From the NCBI GenBank assembly GCA_000980705.1, contig LBCK01000004.1, positions 62,001-126,000 of the forward strand: a DNA stretch of 64,000 bases, written 5' to 3'. The notes under the pieces are model-generated. The model had not been told where the DNA came from. It was given only the letters and a program-made list of their open reading frames with translations, and did no database searches. This DNA is from Ruminococcus sp. UNK.MGS-30. Lineage in GTDB: Bacteria > Bacillota > Clostridia > Oscillospirales > Ruminococcaceae. Below, one piece after another: positions 24,719 to 33,616 of the stretch (positions within the stretch are counted from its first letter, which is position 1; the number at the start of each line of letters is the position of its first letter). The translations under genes were made by a program, and so were the position numbers.

Positions 24719-25453
24719 ATGATACGGATAGCAGTTTGTGATGATGAAGTTATTTTTGTGCGCTGTCTGCGTGACATGGTGGAGGCGCTGTTCGAAAAAC
24801 AGGGCATGGAGTTCCAATGCTTTGTCTACACCAATGCGCCGGAGCTGATCCAGGCGCACCGCAAGGAAGAATTCCAGCTGCTGTTTCTGGATATTGATAT
24901 GCCGGAGATGTCCGGCATGGAACTTGCCGCAGAGATCAGAGCCATGAATTCTGCGGCAGCTTTGATTTTCGTTTCCAGTCACAGCGACTTTGTCTTTGAG
25001 TCGTTTCAGTTTCAGCCGTTTCGGTTTCTCCGGAAGGAATGGCTCGCCGAGGAACTGCCGGATGCGGTAAAGGCGTACTGTGAAAACTACGCCAAAAGCG
25101 GACAGACCGCCAGACTTGTGCTGGACGACAAGCGCATCGTCACCAAAAAGCTGGTGGAGGTCGTGTATTTCTTTTCCATTCGCCATCACATTTATCTGGT
25201 GACGCTGGAGGAGACCGCAGAACTCAGCGCCAGAGAGTACACATTGGAAAAGCTGGAAGAGCAGTTCAGCCGCTCTGGTTTCCTGCGCATCCACAAGTCG
25301 TATCTGCTGAATTACCGCTATGTCTACCACATCGGGAATGACACAGTAGAACTTACGCCGCACCGCTTGAAAAAACTGCCGCTGAGCCACAGGAGAAGTG
25401 CGGCAGTCCGGAAACGGTATCAGTATTTTATGAGAGGAGAAGATGATACATGA
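24719..25453 (+). CDS. agrA: AgrA-like LytTR response regulator
   Basis: 244 residues from ATG 24719 with GGGAGG nine bases in front; an ATG two codons earlier is too close to it. The receiver domain starts MIRIAVCDDE and has the phospho-Asp in LLFLDIDMPEMSGMEL. The C-terminal LytTR DNA-binding domain has the strands VVYFFSIRHHIYLVT and FLRIHKSYLLNYRYVYHI. AgrA-type regulators bind paired direct repeats and activate the operon that makes their own signal peptide. Its TGA overlaps the kinase start. Confidence 0.88.
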   Translation: MIRIAVCDDEVIFVRCLRDMVEALFEKQGMEFQCFVYTNAPELIQAHRKEEFQLLFLDIDMPEMSGMELAAEIRAMNSAAALIFVSSHSDFVFESFQFQPFRFLRKEWLAEELPDAVKAYCENYAKSGQTARLVLDDKRIVTKKLVEVVYFFSIRHHIYLVTLEETAELSAREYTLEKLEEQFSRSGFLRIHKSYLLNYRYVYHIGNDTVELTPHRLKKLPLSHRRSAAVRKRYQYFMRGEDDT

Positions 25454-26799
25454 TCTGGACAGTGATAGAATGGATCGCAATTTTGGCAGAATGCTTTATG
25501 GTGGCACGGCTTATGATCCGGTATTTCGGCTTTCGTTCTCCGGAAAAACGTCTGCTGAAATGGGGCATCCTGGTGGGGATACTCGTCTGCATTGATGCCT
25601 TGGGGAGTTTTCTGATTCAGAATGAGATAATTCTGGTCGCCGGATTTGTGCTTACCAATTTTATTTATGCTGCCATATTGCTGCGGGGAAACTTCTTCGA
25701 AAAAATGGTGGTAGCCGCAATTTCTTATATGTTGTTCTATTTTATCAACCTTCCGGTTTTAACAGTTCTCAGTTCGCTTTCAGAGTCTGCACCAGCGGCA
25801 ATCGTAAGTATTTCAAGTCAACAGTTAAGTCGTGTATTCGGAATTTTTATTACCAAGCTGCTTTACTTTGTGTCAACGCAAGTGATTTTGCTGGTTCGGA
25901 AAAAAGAGGATTATCGTTTCAAGATAAATGAATGGATTGTAATTATATCTGCATTTGTCATTACATTAGTGATTGGCTTTAGTGTTTATACTTTAGTTGT
26001 GAGAAATGTGTATCAAGAATACATATATATCAGCGTTTCTGTTTTGTTATCGCTGTTAGACATTATCATTTTTGTATTCATGGGAAAAATGAACCGTGCC
26101 AATCAAAAAGAACTGGAACAACAGCAGCTGCAAACACAATTGAAACACCAGCAAAATGAGATCCAGCAGATCGAATCCCAGTATCAGAGAATGTCCATGC
26201 TGCGCCACGATTATAAAAACCAGCTGAACTGTCTGCGGACGCTGATCGAAGAAAATAACTTTGACGAGGCGAAAGCGTATCTGGGAAAGATCATCGGCAG
26301 TCAGAGCGATATCCTTTCCAGTCATATTCACTGTTCCAATTCCGTTTTGAACGCTGTGATAAATGAAAAGTTTACGGCGGCGGAAAAGAAAGGAATTGAA
26401 ACTACCTGTAAGATTCTGATCACGATACCGGAGTACCTGGAATATGACCTGAGCATTTTGCTTTCCAATTTGCTGGACAATGCAATTGAGGCGTGTGCCA
26501 AAGAGGAATCTCCCACACAGATCATGATGCTGATAAAGAAAACACATGGATATTACCGCATTGTGGTGAAGAATACGATTCGGGAATCCGTTTTGCAAAA
26601 GAACAGGGAATTGAAATCGGACAAAGAAAACAAGGCACTGCACGGCTGGGGACTGCGTTCTGTCGCTGAAATTGCCGAAAGGCATCTCGGAGGGCTGGAT
26701 ATCTACGAGAAAAACGGAATGTTCGTGGTAAGTGTCTTATTAGCAAATGATGAAATCGGGAACTTGGGGACGAAAGAAGAGACGGTGGGGGCAAAATAA
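25450..26799 (+). CDS. agrC: AgrC-like GHKL sensor histidine kinase
   Basis: 449 residues. Five or six transmembrane helices (residues 1-210) form the peptide sensor. A coiled linker rich in Gln (QQQLQTQLKHQQNEIQQIE) leads to the H-box MLRHDYKNQLNCLRTLIEE and the GHKL ATP domain with LLSNLLDNAIEAC and HGWGLRSVAEIAERHLGGL. AgrC senses the extracellular cyclic peptide and phosphorylates AgrA. The four-base ATGA overlap with agrA shows one operon. In contrast to staphylococcal agrBDCA the order here is ACBD. Confidence 0.9.
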   Translation: MIWTVIEWIAILAECFMVARLMIRYFGFRSPEKRLLKWGILVGILVCIDALGSFLIQNEIILVAGFVLTNFIYAAILLRGNFFEKMVVAAISYMLFYFINLPVLTVLSSLSESAPAAIVSISSQQLSRVFGIFITKLLYFVSTQVILLVRKKEDYRFKINEWIVIISAFVITLVIGFSVYTLVVRNVYQEYIYISVSVLLSLLDIIIFVFMGKMNRANQKELEQQQLQTQLKHQQNEIQQIESQYQRMSMLRHDYKNQLNCLRTLIEENNFDEAKAYLGKIIGSQSDILSSHIHCSNSVLNAVINEKFTAAEKKGIETTCKILITIPEYLEYDLSILLSNLLDNAIEACAKEESPTQIMMLIKKTHGYYRIVVKNTIRESVLQKNRELKSDKENKALHGWGLRSVAEIAERHLGGLDIYEKNGMFVVSVLLANDEIGNLGTKEETVGAK

Positions 26800-26850
26800 T
26801 TGACTTCCTATATAAAATGCGATATTCTTTTTACATGGATGGTGAGCGAA

Positions 26851-27438
26851 ATGATCGCTGAACTTAGTAAAAGAATGTCGCTTTTTTTATGCAAAAAGGA
26901 AATCGTCGAGCAGGAAATGGCAGAGGTCTATCAGTATGGGTTTGAAATCATTTTTTCCACACTGATCGGTTTCTTTATCACCATTGCGATCGGCGCTGTT
27001 TTTCGAATGTTTCTGGTTTCACTGGTGTATTATTTTGCATTTGTTGCACTGCGCCAGTTTACCGGCGGATATCATGCGAACACATATTTGAAGTGCAACT
27101 TGATTTTTGCTGCATCGACGACGTTTATTTTCGGGATGGCAAAGATTGTAGCATATGGAACTTATCCCATTAGTTTTCATGTACTGCTGCTGTTTTTTTC
27201 TCTTGTAGCAATATGGTTCAAAACTCCGGTGGAAAATGAAAATAAGCCGCTGTCGGAAGAACAGAAAATCTGCAATCACAGAATCAGTATGATCGTGGCT
27301 GTGATCTTTTCCGGGATCAGCTGCTTTGCCTATCAGAAATGGGTATTGATATCGGCAACAATTGCCCTTACGCTGTTTGTCATAGCGTTAATGGCAGTCA
27401 TAGCAAATCCAAGCCGAGAGGAGGAAAACGAGTCATGA
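26851..27438 (+). CDS. agrB: AgrB-like pre-peptide processing endopeptidase
   Basis: 195 residues from ATG 26851, chosen because MIAELSKRMSLFLCKKEI is the normal AgrB opening. A TTG at 26800, directly after the agrC stop and behind GGTGGGGG, is a possible longer start. The catalytic pair His75 and Cys82 lies in LRQFTGGYHANTYLKCN. Four to six membrane helices follow. AgrB cleaves the C-terminal tail of AgrD and forms the thiolactone ring. Its stop overlaps the start of the pre-peptide gene. Confidence 0.9.
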   Translation: MIAELSKRMSLFLCKKEIVEQEMAEVYQYGFEIIFSTLIGFFITIAIGAVFRMFLVSLVYYFAFVALRQFTGGYHANTYLKCNLIFAASTTFIFGMAKIVAYGTYPISFHVLLLFFSLVAIWFKTPVENENKPLSEEQKICNHRISMIVAVIFSGISCFAYQKWVLISATIALTLFVIALMAVIANPSREEENES

Positions 27439-27575
27439 AAAAAGTTCAGAAGTCTATGCTGGACAAGCTGGCATCTGTCAGCAAGTTTGCAGCAGTAAAG
27501 GCAGCAGGTTCCGTTTCCTGCGCTGGTTTCCATCAGCCGAAAGAACCGAAAGCACTGCAGAATCTGAAAAAGTAA
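27435..27575 (+). CDS. agrD: AgrD-like cyclic lactone autoinducer pre-peptide
   Basis: 46 residues, ATG overlapping the agrB stop. It has the three AgrD parts: an N-terminal amphipathic helix (MKKVQKSMLDKLASVSKFAA), the signal core ending SVSCAGFH (Cys29 to His33) and an acidic/proline C-terminal recognition tail QPKEPKALQNLKK. By analogy with YSTCDFIM of Staphylococcus aureus the predicted ring is the five residues C-A-G-F-H closed by a thiolactone between Cys29 and the carboxyl of His33. The N-terminal tail length is unknown. The QPKEP tail is typical of the clostridial cyclic lactone autoinducer family. Confidence 0.9.
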   Translation: MKKVQKSMLDKLASVSKFAAVKAAGSVSCAGFHQPKEPKALQNLKK

Positions 27576-27587
27576 CAAACAGCACTG

Positions 27588-27700
27588 CACCGGGCGAGCA
27601 ATCGCTCTGGGTGCGGCAATGTTGAAACATTTTCACCCAAATCTTCCCAAATACGGCATACGAAAGTGTGCCGCCTGAATTTCATGCACGGAATCGTGCT
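27588..27700 (+). ncRNA. Three consecutive hairpins between agrD and the Spo0A-C gene
   Basis: GCACC...GGTGC (27588-27615, inner GCGA/TCGC), GGCATAC-gaaa-GTGTGCC (27656-27673) and GCACG-gaat-CGTGC (27687-27700) follow each other. None has a T-run, so they are not simple terminators. They could be a processed or regulatory 5' leader of the next gene, or a small RNA, in the way staphylococcal agr carries RNAIII. No known RNA family was recognised. Confidence 0.4.
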
Positions 27701-27745
27701 GCGATAGAACATATGGAACCTGTGGCTTTGTGAAAGGAGTTTTTT

Positions 27746-28078
27746 GTGGAGCATAGATCAGACTGCGAACAACTGATTGCAGACCTTGTAGAGAATCATT
27801 TTGGCATCGAAAAGCATCTGAAAGGATGCACTTATTTGAAAGAGGCGATCGAGATTGCAGTGCAGAATCCCATCGTTTCTATGATGAAACTCTATGAGCT
27901 GGTCGGACTGCGGCATGGGTGCAACGCAGAAAGCGTGGAGCATCTGATCCGCTACGCCATCGAAAGCGCCTACACCAAAAACAAGATGAACCACTATTTC
28001 CCGGAAGTCTACGGGAGACCGTCGAATTCCATGGCGATTCGCCAGGCGGCGGAGTTTGTCCGGACATCCGAAACGTAA
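27746..28078 (+). CDS. Stand-alone Spo0A C-terminal-domain-like protein
   Basis: 110 residues from GTG 27746 with AAAGGAG 6 bases upstream. The pattern HFGIEKHLKGCTYLKEAIEIAVQNP...VEHLIRYAIESAYTKNKMNHYFPEVYGRPSNSMAIRQAAEFV matches the helix layout of the Spo0A DNA-binding effector domain (KGYQYLREAI, VERAIRHAIE, KPTNSEFIA). There is no receiver domain, so it cannot be phosphorylated like Spo0A. It sits behind agrD, suggesting that the quorum signal drives a Spo0A-type DNA-binding protein, which may compete with or replace Spo0A at its boxes. Confidence 0.82.
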   Translation: MEHRSDCEQLIADLVENHFGIEKHLKGCTYLKEAIEIAVQNPIVSMMKLYELVGLRHGCNAESVEHLIRYAIESAYTKNKMNHYFPEVYGRPSNSMAIRQAAEFVRTSET

Positions 28079-28114
28079 CATTTTACATTTGCAAAATTGA
28101 CGAAACCATATGGA

Positions 28115-28156
28115 AAAGCACCTGTTTGATGGAAACATCGGGCAGGTGCTTTCTCT
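28115..28156 (+). terminator. Terminator behind the Spo0A-C-like gene
   Basis: AAAGCACCTG (28115-28124) pairs with CAGGTGCTTT (28143-28152), followed by CTCTG. A TATAAT-like element lies at 28237-28242 ahead of the next operon, with a poor -35. Confidence 0.75.
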
Positions 28157-28327
28157 GTCAGAAATAAAAAAGGAAAAAAGTAGAAAATTAATTTTTTTGA
28201 AACTTTATAATCGTTTCGCTTTCAGGTAAAAAATAGTATAATAAAAGTAGAGAAAAATGTTATTTTGTCAAAACGACTGCGAAAAAGGCAGACAGGTGCC
28301 GGGAAGTCATGGAGGTATGGGTGCGGT

Positions 28328-30010
28328 ATGATTCGGGATATTTTAACAACCATCGGGGAACATTTCTGGCTCATTCTGATTCTGCTGGCAGAACTCCTGT
28401 TTGCAGTGGTGCTGGTTTGCAGCGGCTTTCGGCGAAAAAGCGGATGCGGCAAAGAGAAAAAATCGGAACTCCCCATGACGCAGTTTTCGTTTCACGATGT
28501 GCAGGAGGCTGTCTTGATACTGCGGACAGACGACCAGCTGCCGGTGGGTGCGTCCGATAATTTCGAGACGCTGTTCGGCACATCCTATGCGGCGCTGTGT
28601 GCAGATGTTTCCCTGCTGAATCAGCTGGACGTAAACCAGAAACTGTTTCAGCAGTACCGGAAGTGGGACGGCACGGCGGCATTTTCCTATGACTTTCAGC
28701 TGCCGGGGCAGGAACGCTGGTTTTGTCTGAATGTGATACGGGACAAGGCTGCCCGGCGTGACCTGTTTTTGTTCCATGAGATCACAACCTATAAAAACGC
28801 CTGCTTTGCCTTGGAAGAGCAGATGCGGAAAATCGAGAAGGAGAGCTTTACGAAGTCGCAGTTTCTCTCCCGGATGTCCCACGAGATTCGGACACCCATG
28901 AACGGCATCATCGGAATGCTTTCTCTGACGAAGAAACAGTGCAGCCAGAATCCGAAAGCGCTGGAATATCTGGGCGAGGCGGAAAACCTGTCTCAGTATC
29001 TGCTGTCGATCATCAACGATATCCTGGATCTGTCCCGTATCGAGGCAGGAAAGCTGGAACTGGAAGAAAAGCCGCTGGATTTGCGCAGTATTGCCAACAA
29101 GCTGCGCAATATGTTCCAGGAGACCGTGGAGGCGAAAAACGTCCGGTTCTCCGTGACGTTCCAGGATTTTGACACGTACTATGTGATTGCAGACGATATT
29201 CGCCTTTGCCAGGTGCTGACGAATCTGGTTTCCAATGCGGTCAAGTTTACTGCAAAAGGCGAGATCACAGTGACCTTTCAGAAAATGCTTCAGGAAAAGG
29301 AACGCATGGACTTTCTGATTAAAGTGCATGATACCGGCATCGGCATTGAGCCGGCGTTTCTGGAAAAGATTTTCCTGCCCTTTGAGCAGGAGAGCCGCAA
29401 TATCACCAAGAAGTACGGCGGCAGCGGTCTGGGCATGGCAATTACAGACAACATCGTCCGCATTATGGGCGGAACGATCGTCATTAATAGTATGCCCGGA
29501 AACGGCTCGGACTTTAACGTGTTCCTGTCCCTGCCGCTGGCAACAGAGGAGCAGATCCGGCAGATTCCTGTGGAAGAGATGCCGGAGGAGGTACAGGAAA
29601 GTGCGGACTATACCTTTGCAGGGAAGCAGATTCTTCTGGCGGAAGACAACGAGATCAATGCGGAGATCGCCGTGGACATCCTGGAGGAGGAGGGTGCATC
29701 CGTCGATGTCGCCGGAAACGGAAAGATTGCCGTGGAGATGTTCGAAAACAGTCCGGTAAATCACTACGATTTGATTTTGATGGATGTGCAGATGCCGGAG
29801 CGAAACGGCAGAGAGGCGGCAAGCGATATCCGCCGCCTGGACAGAGCGGACGCAAAAACGGTTCTGATCTTTGCCCTTTCTGCGGATGCCTATGTGGAAG
29901 ACAAGCGGCTGTCCCGCTCTTACGGCATGGACGGACATTTTGCAAAGCCGGTGGATTTTCAGAAGATGAAAACCGAGATCGGCGAAATCATCCGGCAGAA
30001 AAAGCGGTAA
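28328..30010 (+). CDS. Hybrid sensor histidine kinase with C-terminal receiver
   Basis: 560 residues from ATG 28328; GGAGGT lies 11 bases upstream, and a TTG at 28265 is a possible longer start. One membrane helix near the N-terminus (WLILILLAELLFAVVLVCSG), then a PAS-like cytoplasmic region to about 160. HisKA with His185 in FLSRMSHEIRTPMNGIIGML, HATPase (LVSNAVKFT, DTGIGIEPAFLEKIFLPFEQ, YGGSGLGMAITDNIVRIMGG) and a receiver with Asp486 in LILMDVQMPERNG follow. No DNA-binding output: the phosphate has to be passed to an Hpt protein, and one is encoded 10 kb downstream in the same direction (40253-40606). It heads the operon with the LRR protein, MoxR, DUF58 and transglutaminase-fold genes. 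Confidence 0.9.
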   Translation: MIRDILTTIGEHFWLILILLAELLFAVVLVCSGFRRKSGCGKEKKSELPMTQFSFHDVQEAVLILRTDDQLPVGASDNFETLFGTSYAALCADVSLLNQLDVNQKLFQQYRKWDGTAAFSYDFQLPGQERWFCLNVIRDKAARRDLFLFHEITTYKNACFALEEQMRKIEKESFTKSQFLSRMSHEIRTPMNGIIGMLSLTKKQCSQNPKALEYLGEAENLSQYLLSIINDILDLSRIEAGKLELEEKPLDLRSIANKLRNMFQETVEAKNVRFSVTFQDFDTYYVIADDIRLCQVLTNLVSNAVKFTAKGEITVTFQKMLQEKERMDFLIKVHDTGIGIEPAFLEKIFLPFEQESRNITKKYGGSGLGMAITDNIVRIMGGTIVINSMPGNGSDFNVFLSLPLATEEQIRQIPVEEMPEEVQESADYTFAGKQILLAEDNEINAEIAVDILEEEGASVDVAGNGKIAVEMFENSPVNHYDLILMDVQMPERNGREAASDIRRLDRADAKTVLIFALSADAYVEDKRLSRSYGMDGHFAKPVDFQKMKTEIGEIIRQKKR

Positions 30011-30052
30011 GTGTTTCGGACTTTGCACAGAAAGTCCGTGGAGGTGGGAAAA

Positions 30053-33000
30053 ATGAAAAAAGTGCAGAAACGGATTCTGACCGTGATCGTTTCGCTGACA
30101 ATTACGGGTTCCGGCATCGCTACCTATCTGCGGTATTCGGGGAATTCCTTTGATCCGGAAAAATACACCCGAAACTCGGCTTGGAACCGGAATCAGATCA
30201 CGTTTGACGACGATCAAACAGACGATGAATACATGAACAGTGAAAAGCAGGATGATACCACAGAGGACAGCCGCCAGCTGGAACAGGATGACAATGCTGA
30301 CCAGGCGCAGACGCCTTCAGAACAGCGTGACAATGCCATTCTGTTTGAATCCCAGACGCCGCAGAATCTGAATGTGCCGGCACTGATTACCCAGGATACC
30401 GACGGCGGCAGTGGAGACGGCGCCGCTGTCTCTCCGCAGCAGGCGTCACAGAATGTGACGTCCTACCTGGTGGGAGACCGCAGCGGAAGTGCATCCGGTC
30501 CGGTCGCAGTCATTCCGTCTGCATCCGGCAGCGGTACAGTGATTTCCGGCGGAACATCCGGAAACTCCGGTACAGCCGGGAAAAGCGATCAGAACGGAAA
30601 GGGCAACGCAGGCGGAACTTCCGGAAACGGAAACAATTCCGGCGGCAGCCAGAATAACGGCGGCGGTCAGACGGACACGCCTGGAACAGATACACAGCCG
30701 GAGCAGCCCGCCGCACCGTCCTATGACAACAATTACACGGAAAAAACGCCGGAACAGCCCAGCGATATTTATGAAAACCTGTTGATTCCGGTACGTCCCA
30801 TGCCGGAAGAGGGACTGGAAAATGCCGACAGCGCAAAAGTGCCGGAGCTGATGGTAAATCCGCTGAATGAGACGTTCGATGCGGATATGATCTATTACGG
30901 GGAAGAACTGGACGCCTGGAAACTGTTGTGTGCCTGCAATGTTCACGTGAAGTACAACGGCACATATTACCGCATTACCTCGCTGAACGACAATTTCAAA
31001 ATTACCGGTTACCCTAAAAAGGCAGAGAAAGACTTCACGGCATCGTTTGCATTCCGGCTGAATGCCAACAGTGACTGGGTCAGAAAAGATGTCAGCTTTG
31101 AAGTGTATCCCTATAAGACGGTGCTTTCGGATTATAACCATGCGGATTTCATCAATCCCAAGAGTGACCAGTATCCGGCAGAAAACGAGTCTGTCGATCT
31201 GCTGAATTACTACGGGAAAATGTATCATTCGGATCATTCGTTCCCTAAACTCGGAGAATCCATCCGTCAGATCTTCCTGGGATGGTCGGAGAACAACGGC
31301 GGCGACCCCGTCTACTACCGCTATACCCCAACGAAAAAAGGCTTGAATATCCTGTATCCTTTGGGAACGGCAGAACTCCCGAAGGAGTTTATGGCGGAGA
31401 TCAGTTCCATGTGGTCGGAGGATGACCACTACTATTTCATTCAGACACTGACCGGATATACCGGTTCCAGCCGTGATCTGGAGATTCCGGCAGGGCTGCA
31501 AAAGGTTGCCCTGGAGGCAGACGTAGACCGTGTTTCCGTTCCGGCATCCGTTCTGGAAATCACCAGCACGCTGAAGGTAAAGGATTCCTACGATGTCTCA
31601 GAAAAGAATCCGGCGCTCACGTCCCGGGACGGCGTTTTGTACAACAAAGCCTGCACGGAACTGTATGCAGTGCCGTATGCGAAAACGGAGATCACCGTTC
31701 CGGAGACGGTGAAAAAGGTGACTTTTCCGGAAGAAAATCAGATTCAGAGCCTAACTTTTCAGTCCGCAGAGCCGCCGGAAATTGAACTACGCCGGCTGGA
31801 TCATGCAAAAATCTATGTGCCGGATGATGCCTACTTCGACTATCTGAAAAAGTGGGCAATGCGTCTTGGCACAAACCAGCTCGTTCCCCAGAGCGACAAG
31901 AATCCCACGGATTTCTATACCCAGGATGACGCCATTTTGCTAAATACAGAAAACGGCACTGTGCTGTACGGTCTGACAGAACAGGTAGCCGGTACTTATG
32001 CCGTGCCGGAGGGAGTGACCGAGATTCGGAAGGGCGCATTTGAGGGAAGAGACTTGAAAGCGCTGATTCTGCCTGCATCCCTGCAAACGCTGGACAGCGG
32101 TGCATTCAACGGGCTGGACGGCACGCAGATCTACTTCCAGGGTGAGACTGCTCCGGCTGCGCAGGCGGACAGCTTTTCTGAGAATATCGGCGGTCTGCAC
32201 ATTCCGGCGTTCAGCATGGAGTTTGATACGGAACAGTGGAATACCTATGATATTCCCATCGCCGCTGAGGCGTATGCCATTTGTGAAACGGACGGCAACG
32301 TCTATTTCCAGGAACAGGACGGTGCAACACTTCTGACCGCTGCGCCGGATACTGTGCATTTCAGTGCGGAGAGTCTGCCGGGCGTTTCCATCAAAACCAT
32401 CGGCAGCCGTGCGTTCCGGAATTGTTCCGGGCTGATGACCGCAGAACTGCCGGAGGAGACCAAAGAAATTCAGCAGAACGCTTTTTCCGGGTGCAGTGCT
32501 TTGGAATCGGTGGTGTCCTTGTCTGAGGATGAACTGACCATCGGCGACGGCGCATTCGACAACTGCATGATGCTCTACTGCGTTGCCTGCAATGCGGCAT
32601 CTGCGGTGATGGAGGGAAACTATGCGCCCGGCAACAACAGCTTTTTCTACCGCCCGTATGATTCCTATGGATACGCCGGCTGCTTTGCGGAATTTACCTA
32701 TCGGTACCGAATGGAGACCGGCGCAGACGGTGTTGCCGGTGTCTACGGAAGTTCCGGGGAAGAGAGTTACCTGTTGTCCGTTTCCGGCAACTTGAACGGA
32801 ACATATACCTTAGCACCGAACACCGTGGAAATTGCATCGGGTGCATTCTCCCGGTGTCAGAATGCGTTTTTCATTGCACCTGAAAGCTTTGCGTCAGTCA
32901 TGTTTGTGGACGATGCGGCGTTCCAAAATTCGGGTATCAGCGGAGAACTGACATTTTCAGATGCCTTTTCACTGCTGGGCAGCAATGCGTTTCAGGATTG

Positions 33001-33616
33001 CAGCAATCTGACTGCCGTGCATTTTGAGACTGGTTCTACACTGCGTTCCATTCCGTCCAATGCGTTTGCCGGGTGTACAGCGCTTTCTGAGGTGACCTTT
33101 GGAGCAAACAGCTGCGTGGAATCCATTCATGACGGTGCATTTGCAGAAACAGCTTTGCACAGCTTTACGTTCCCGGAGACCACAAACGAGGTCTATTACA
33201 ATATTTTCGGCGGCTGTGATGCGCTGGAAGAGATTCGCTTTGCCGGAGAAACACCGCCGAATCTGATCGGATACGGACAGGGCAGTGATTTTGTGTTCCA
33301 GTCCAAGTCAGACGGCAGTGTCAACACAGTGCCGCTGGCTGTGCCGGACGGCTGCCGGGAAACCTATGCGGCGGCGTGGCAGTATCCCTATGCAGGTTTT
33401 TCCGACCTGGAAAGTCTTTGCAGCGAATATTACGCAGAGTCAGCCGGAGACGGTACATCCATCGAGGAGATCGCACAGGAGATCACAGATACATTCCTGC
33501 CCAAGTGGCAGACGCTTTGGGATCTGCTGGGGTGCAGCGAAACAGCACCGGAACCGGACCGGGAGGAAGTCCTGGAAAAACTAAAACAGGCAGAGGAGAA
33601 TATGCGGCAATGGTGA
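30053..33616 (+). CDS. Large LRR (BspA-type) surface protein
   Basis: 1187 residues from ATG 30053 behind GGAGGTGGG. An N-terminal signal anchor (KRILTVIVSLTITGSGIATYL) leads to an acidic, disordered stretch (about 45-130) and a Gly/Ser/Asn-rich linker (about 150-225). A mixed region of about 250-640 includes a Listeria-Bacteroides-like repeat segment (QIFLGWSENNGGDPVYYRYTPTKKG). From about 650 onward run LRR_5/BspA-type repeats such as EIRKGAFEGRDLKALILPASL, IKTIGSRAFRNCSGL and EIQQNAFSGCSALESV. LRR_5 proteins bind host or microbial surfaces. No LPxTG or dockerin at the C-terminus, so it stays held by its N-terminal helix. It overlaps the MoxR gene by 7 bases. Confidence 0.85.
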   Translation: MKKVQKRILTVIVSLTITGSGIATYLRYSGNSFDPEKYTRNSAWNRNQITFDDDQTDDEYMNSEKQDDTTEDSRQLEQDDNADQAQTPSEQRDNAILFESQTPQNLNVPALITQDTDGGSGDGAAVSPQQASQNVTSYLVGDRSGSASGPVAVIPSASGSGTVISGGTSGNSGTAGKSDQNGKGNAGGTSGNGNNSGGSQNNGGGQTDTPGTDTQPEQPAAPSYDNNYTEKTPEQPSDIYENLLIPVRPMPEEGLENADSAKVPELMVNPLNETFDADMIYYGEELDAWKLLCACNVHVKYNGTYYRITSLNDNFKITGYPKKAEKDFTASFAFRLNANSDWVRKDVSFEVYPYKTVLSDYNHADFINPKSDQYPAENESVDLLNYYGKMYHSDHSFPKLGESIRQIFLGWSENNGGDPVYYRYTPTKKGLNILYPLGTAELPKEFMAEISSMWSEDDHYYFIQTLTGYTGSSRDLEIPAGLQKVALEADVDRVSVPASVLEITSTLKVKDSYDVSEKNPALTSRDGVLYNKACTELYAVPYAKTEITVPETVKKVTFPEENQIQSLTFQSAEPPEIELRRLDHAKIYVPDDAYFDYLKKWAMRLGTNQLVPQSDKNPTDFYTQDDAILLNTENGTVLYGLTEQVAGTYAVPEGVTEIRKGAFEGRDLKALILPASLQTLDSGAFNGLDGTQIYFQGETAPAAQADSFSENIGGLHIPAFSMEFDTEQWNTYDIPIAAEAYAICETDGNVYFQEQDGATLLTAAPDTVHFSAESLPGVSIKTIGSRAFRNCSGLMTAELPEETKEIQQNAFSGCSALESVVSLSEDELTIGDGAFDNCMMLYCVACNAASAVMEGNYAPGNNSFFYRPYDSYGYAGCFAEFTYRYRMETGADGVAGVYGSSGEESYLLSVSGNLNGTYTLAPNTVEIASGAFSRCQNAFFIAPESFASVMFVDDAAFQNSGISGELTFSDAFSLLGSNAFQDCSNLTAVHFETGSTLRSIPSNAFAGCTALSEVTFGANSCVESIHDGAFAETALHSFTFPETTNEVYYNIFGGCDALEEIRFAGETPPNLIGYGQGSDFVFQSKSDGSVNTVPLAVPDGCRETYAAAWQYPYAGFSDLESLCSEYYAESAGDGTSIEEIAQEITDTFLPKWQTLWDLLGCSETAPEPDREEVLEKLKQAEENMRQW

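Noticed and set aside
28343..30217. Long open frame (624 codons) on the minus strand
   Set aside because: It is antisense to the hybrid kinase, has no ribosome site and no recognisable domain; the kinase frame has full motifs.
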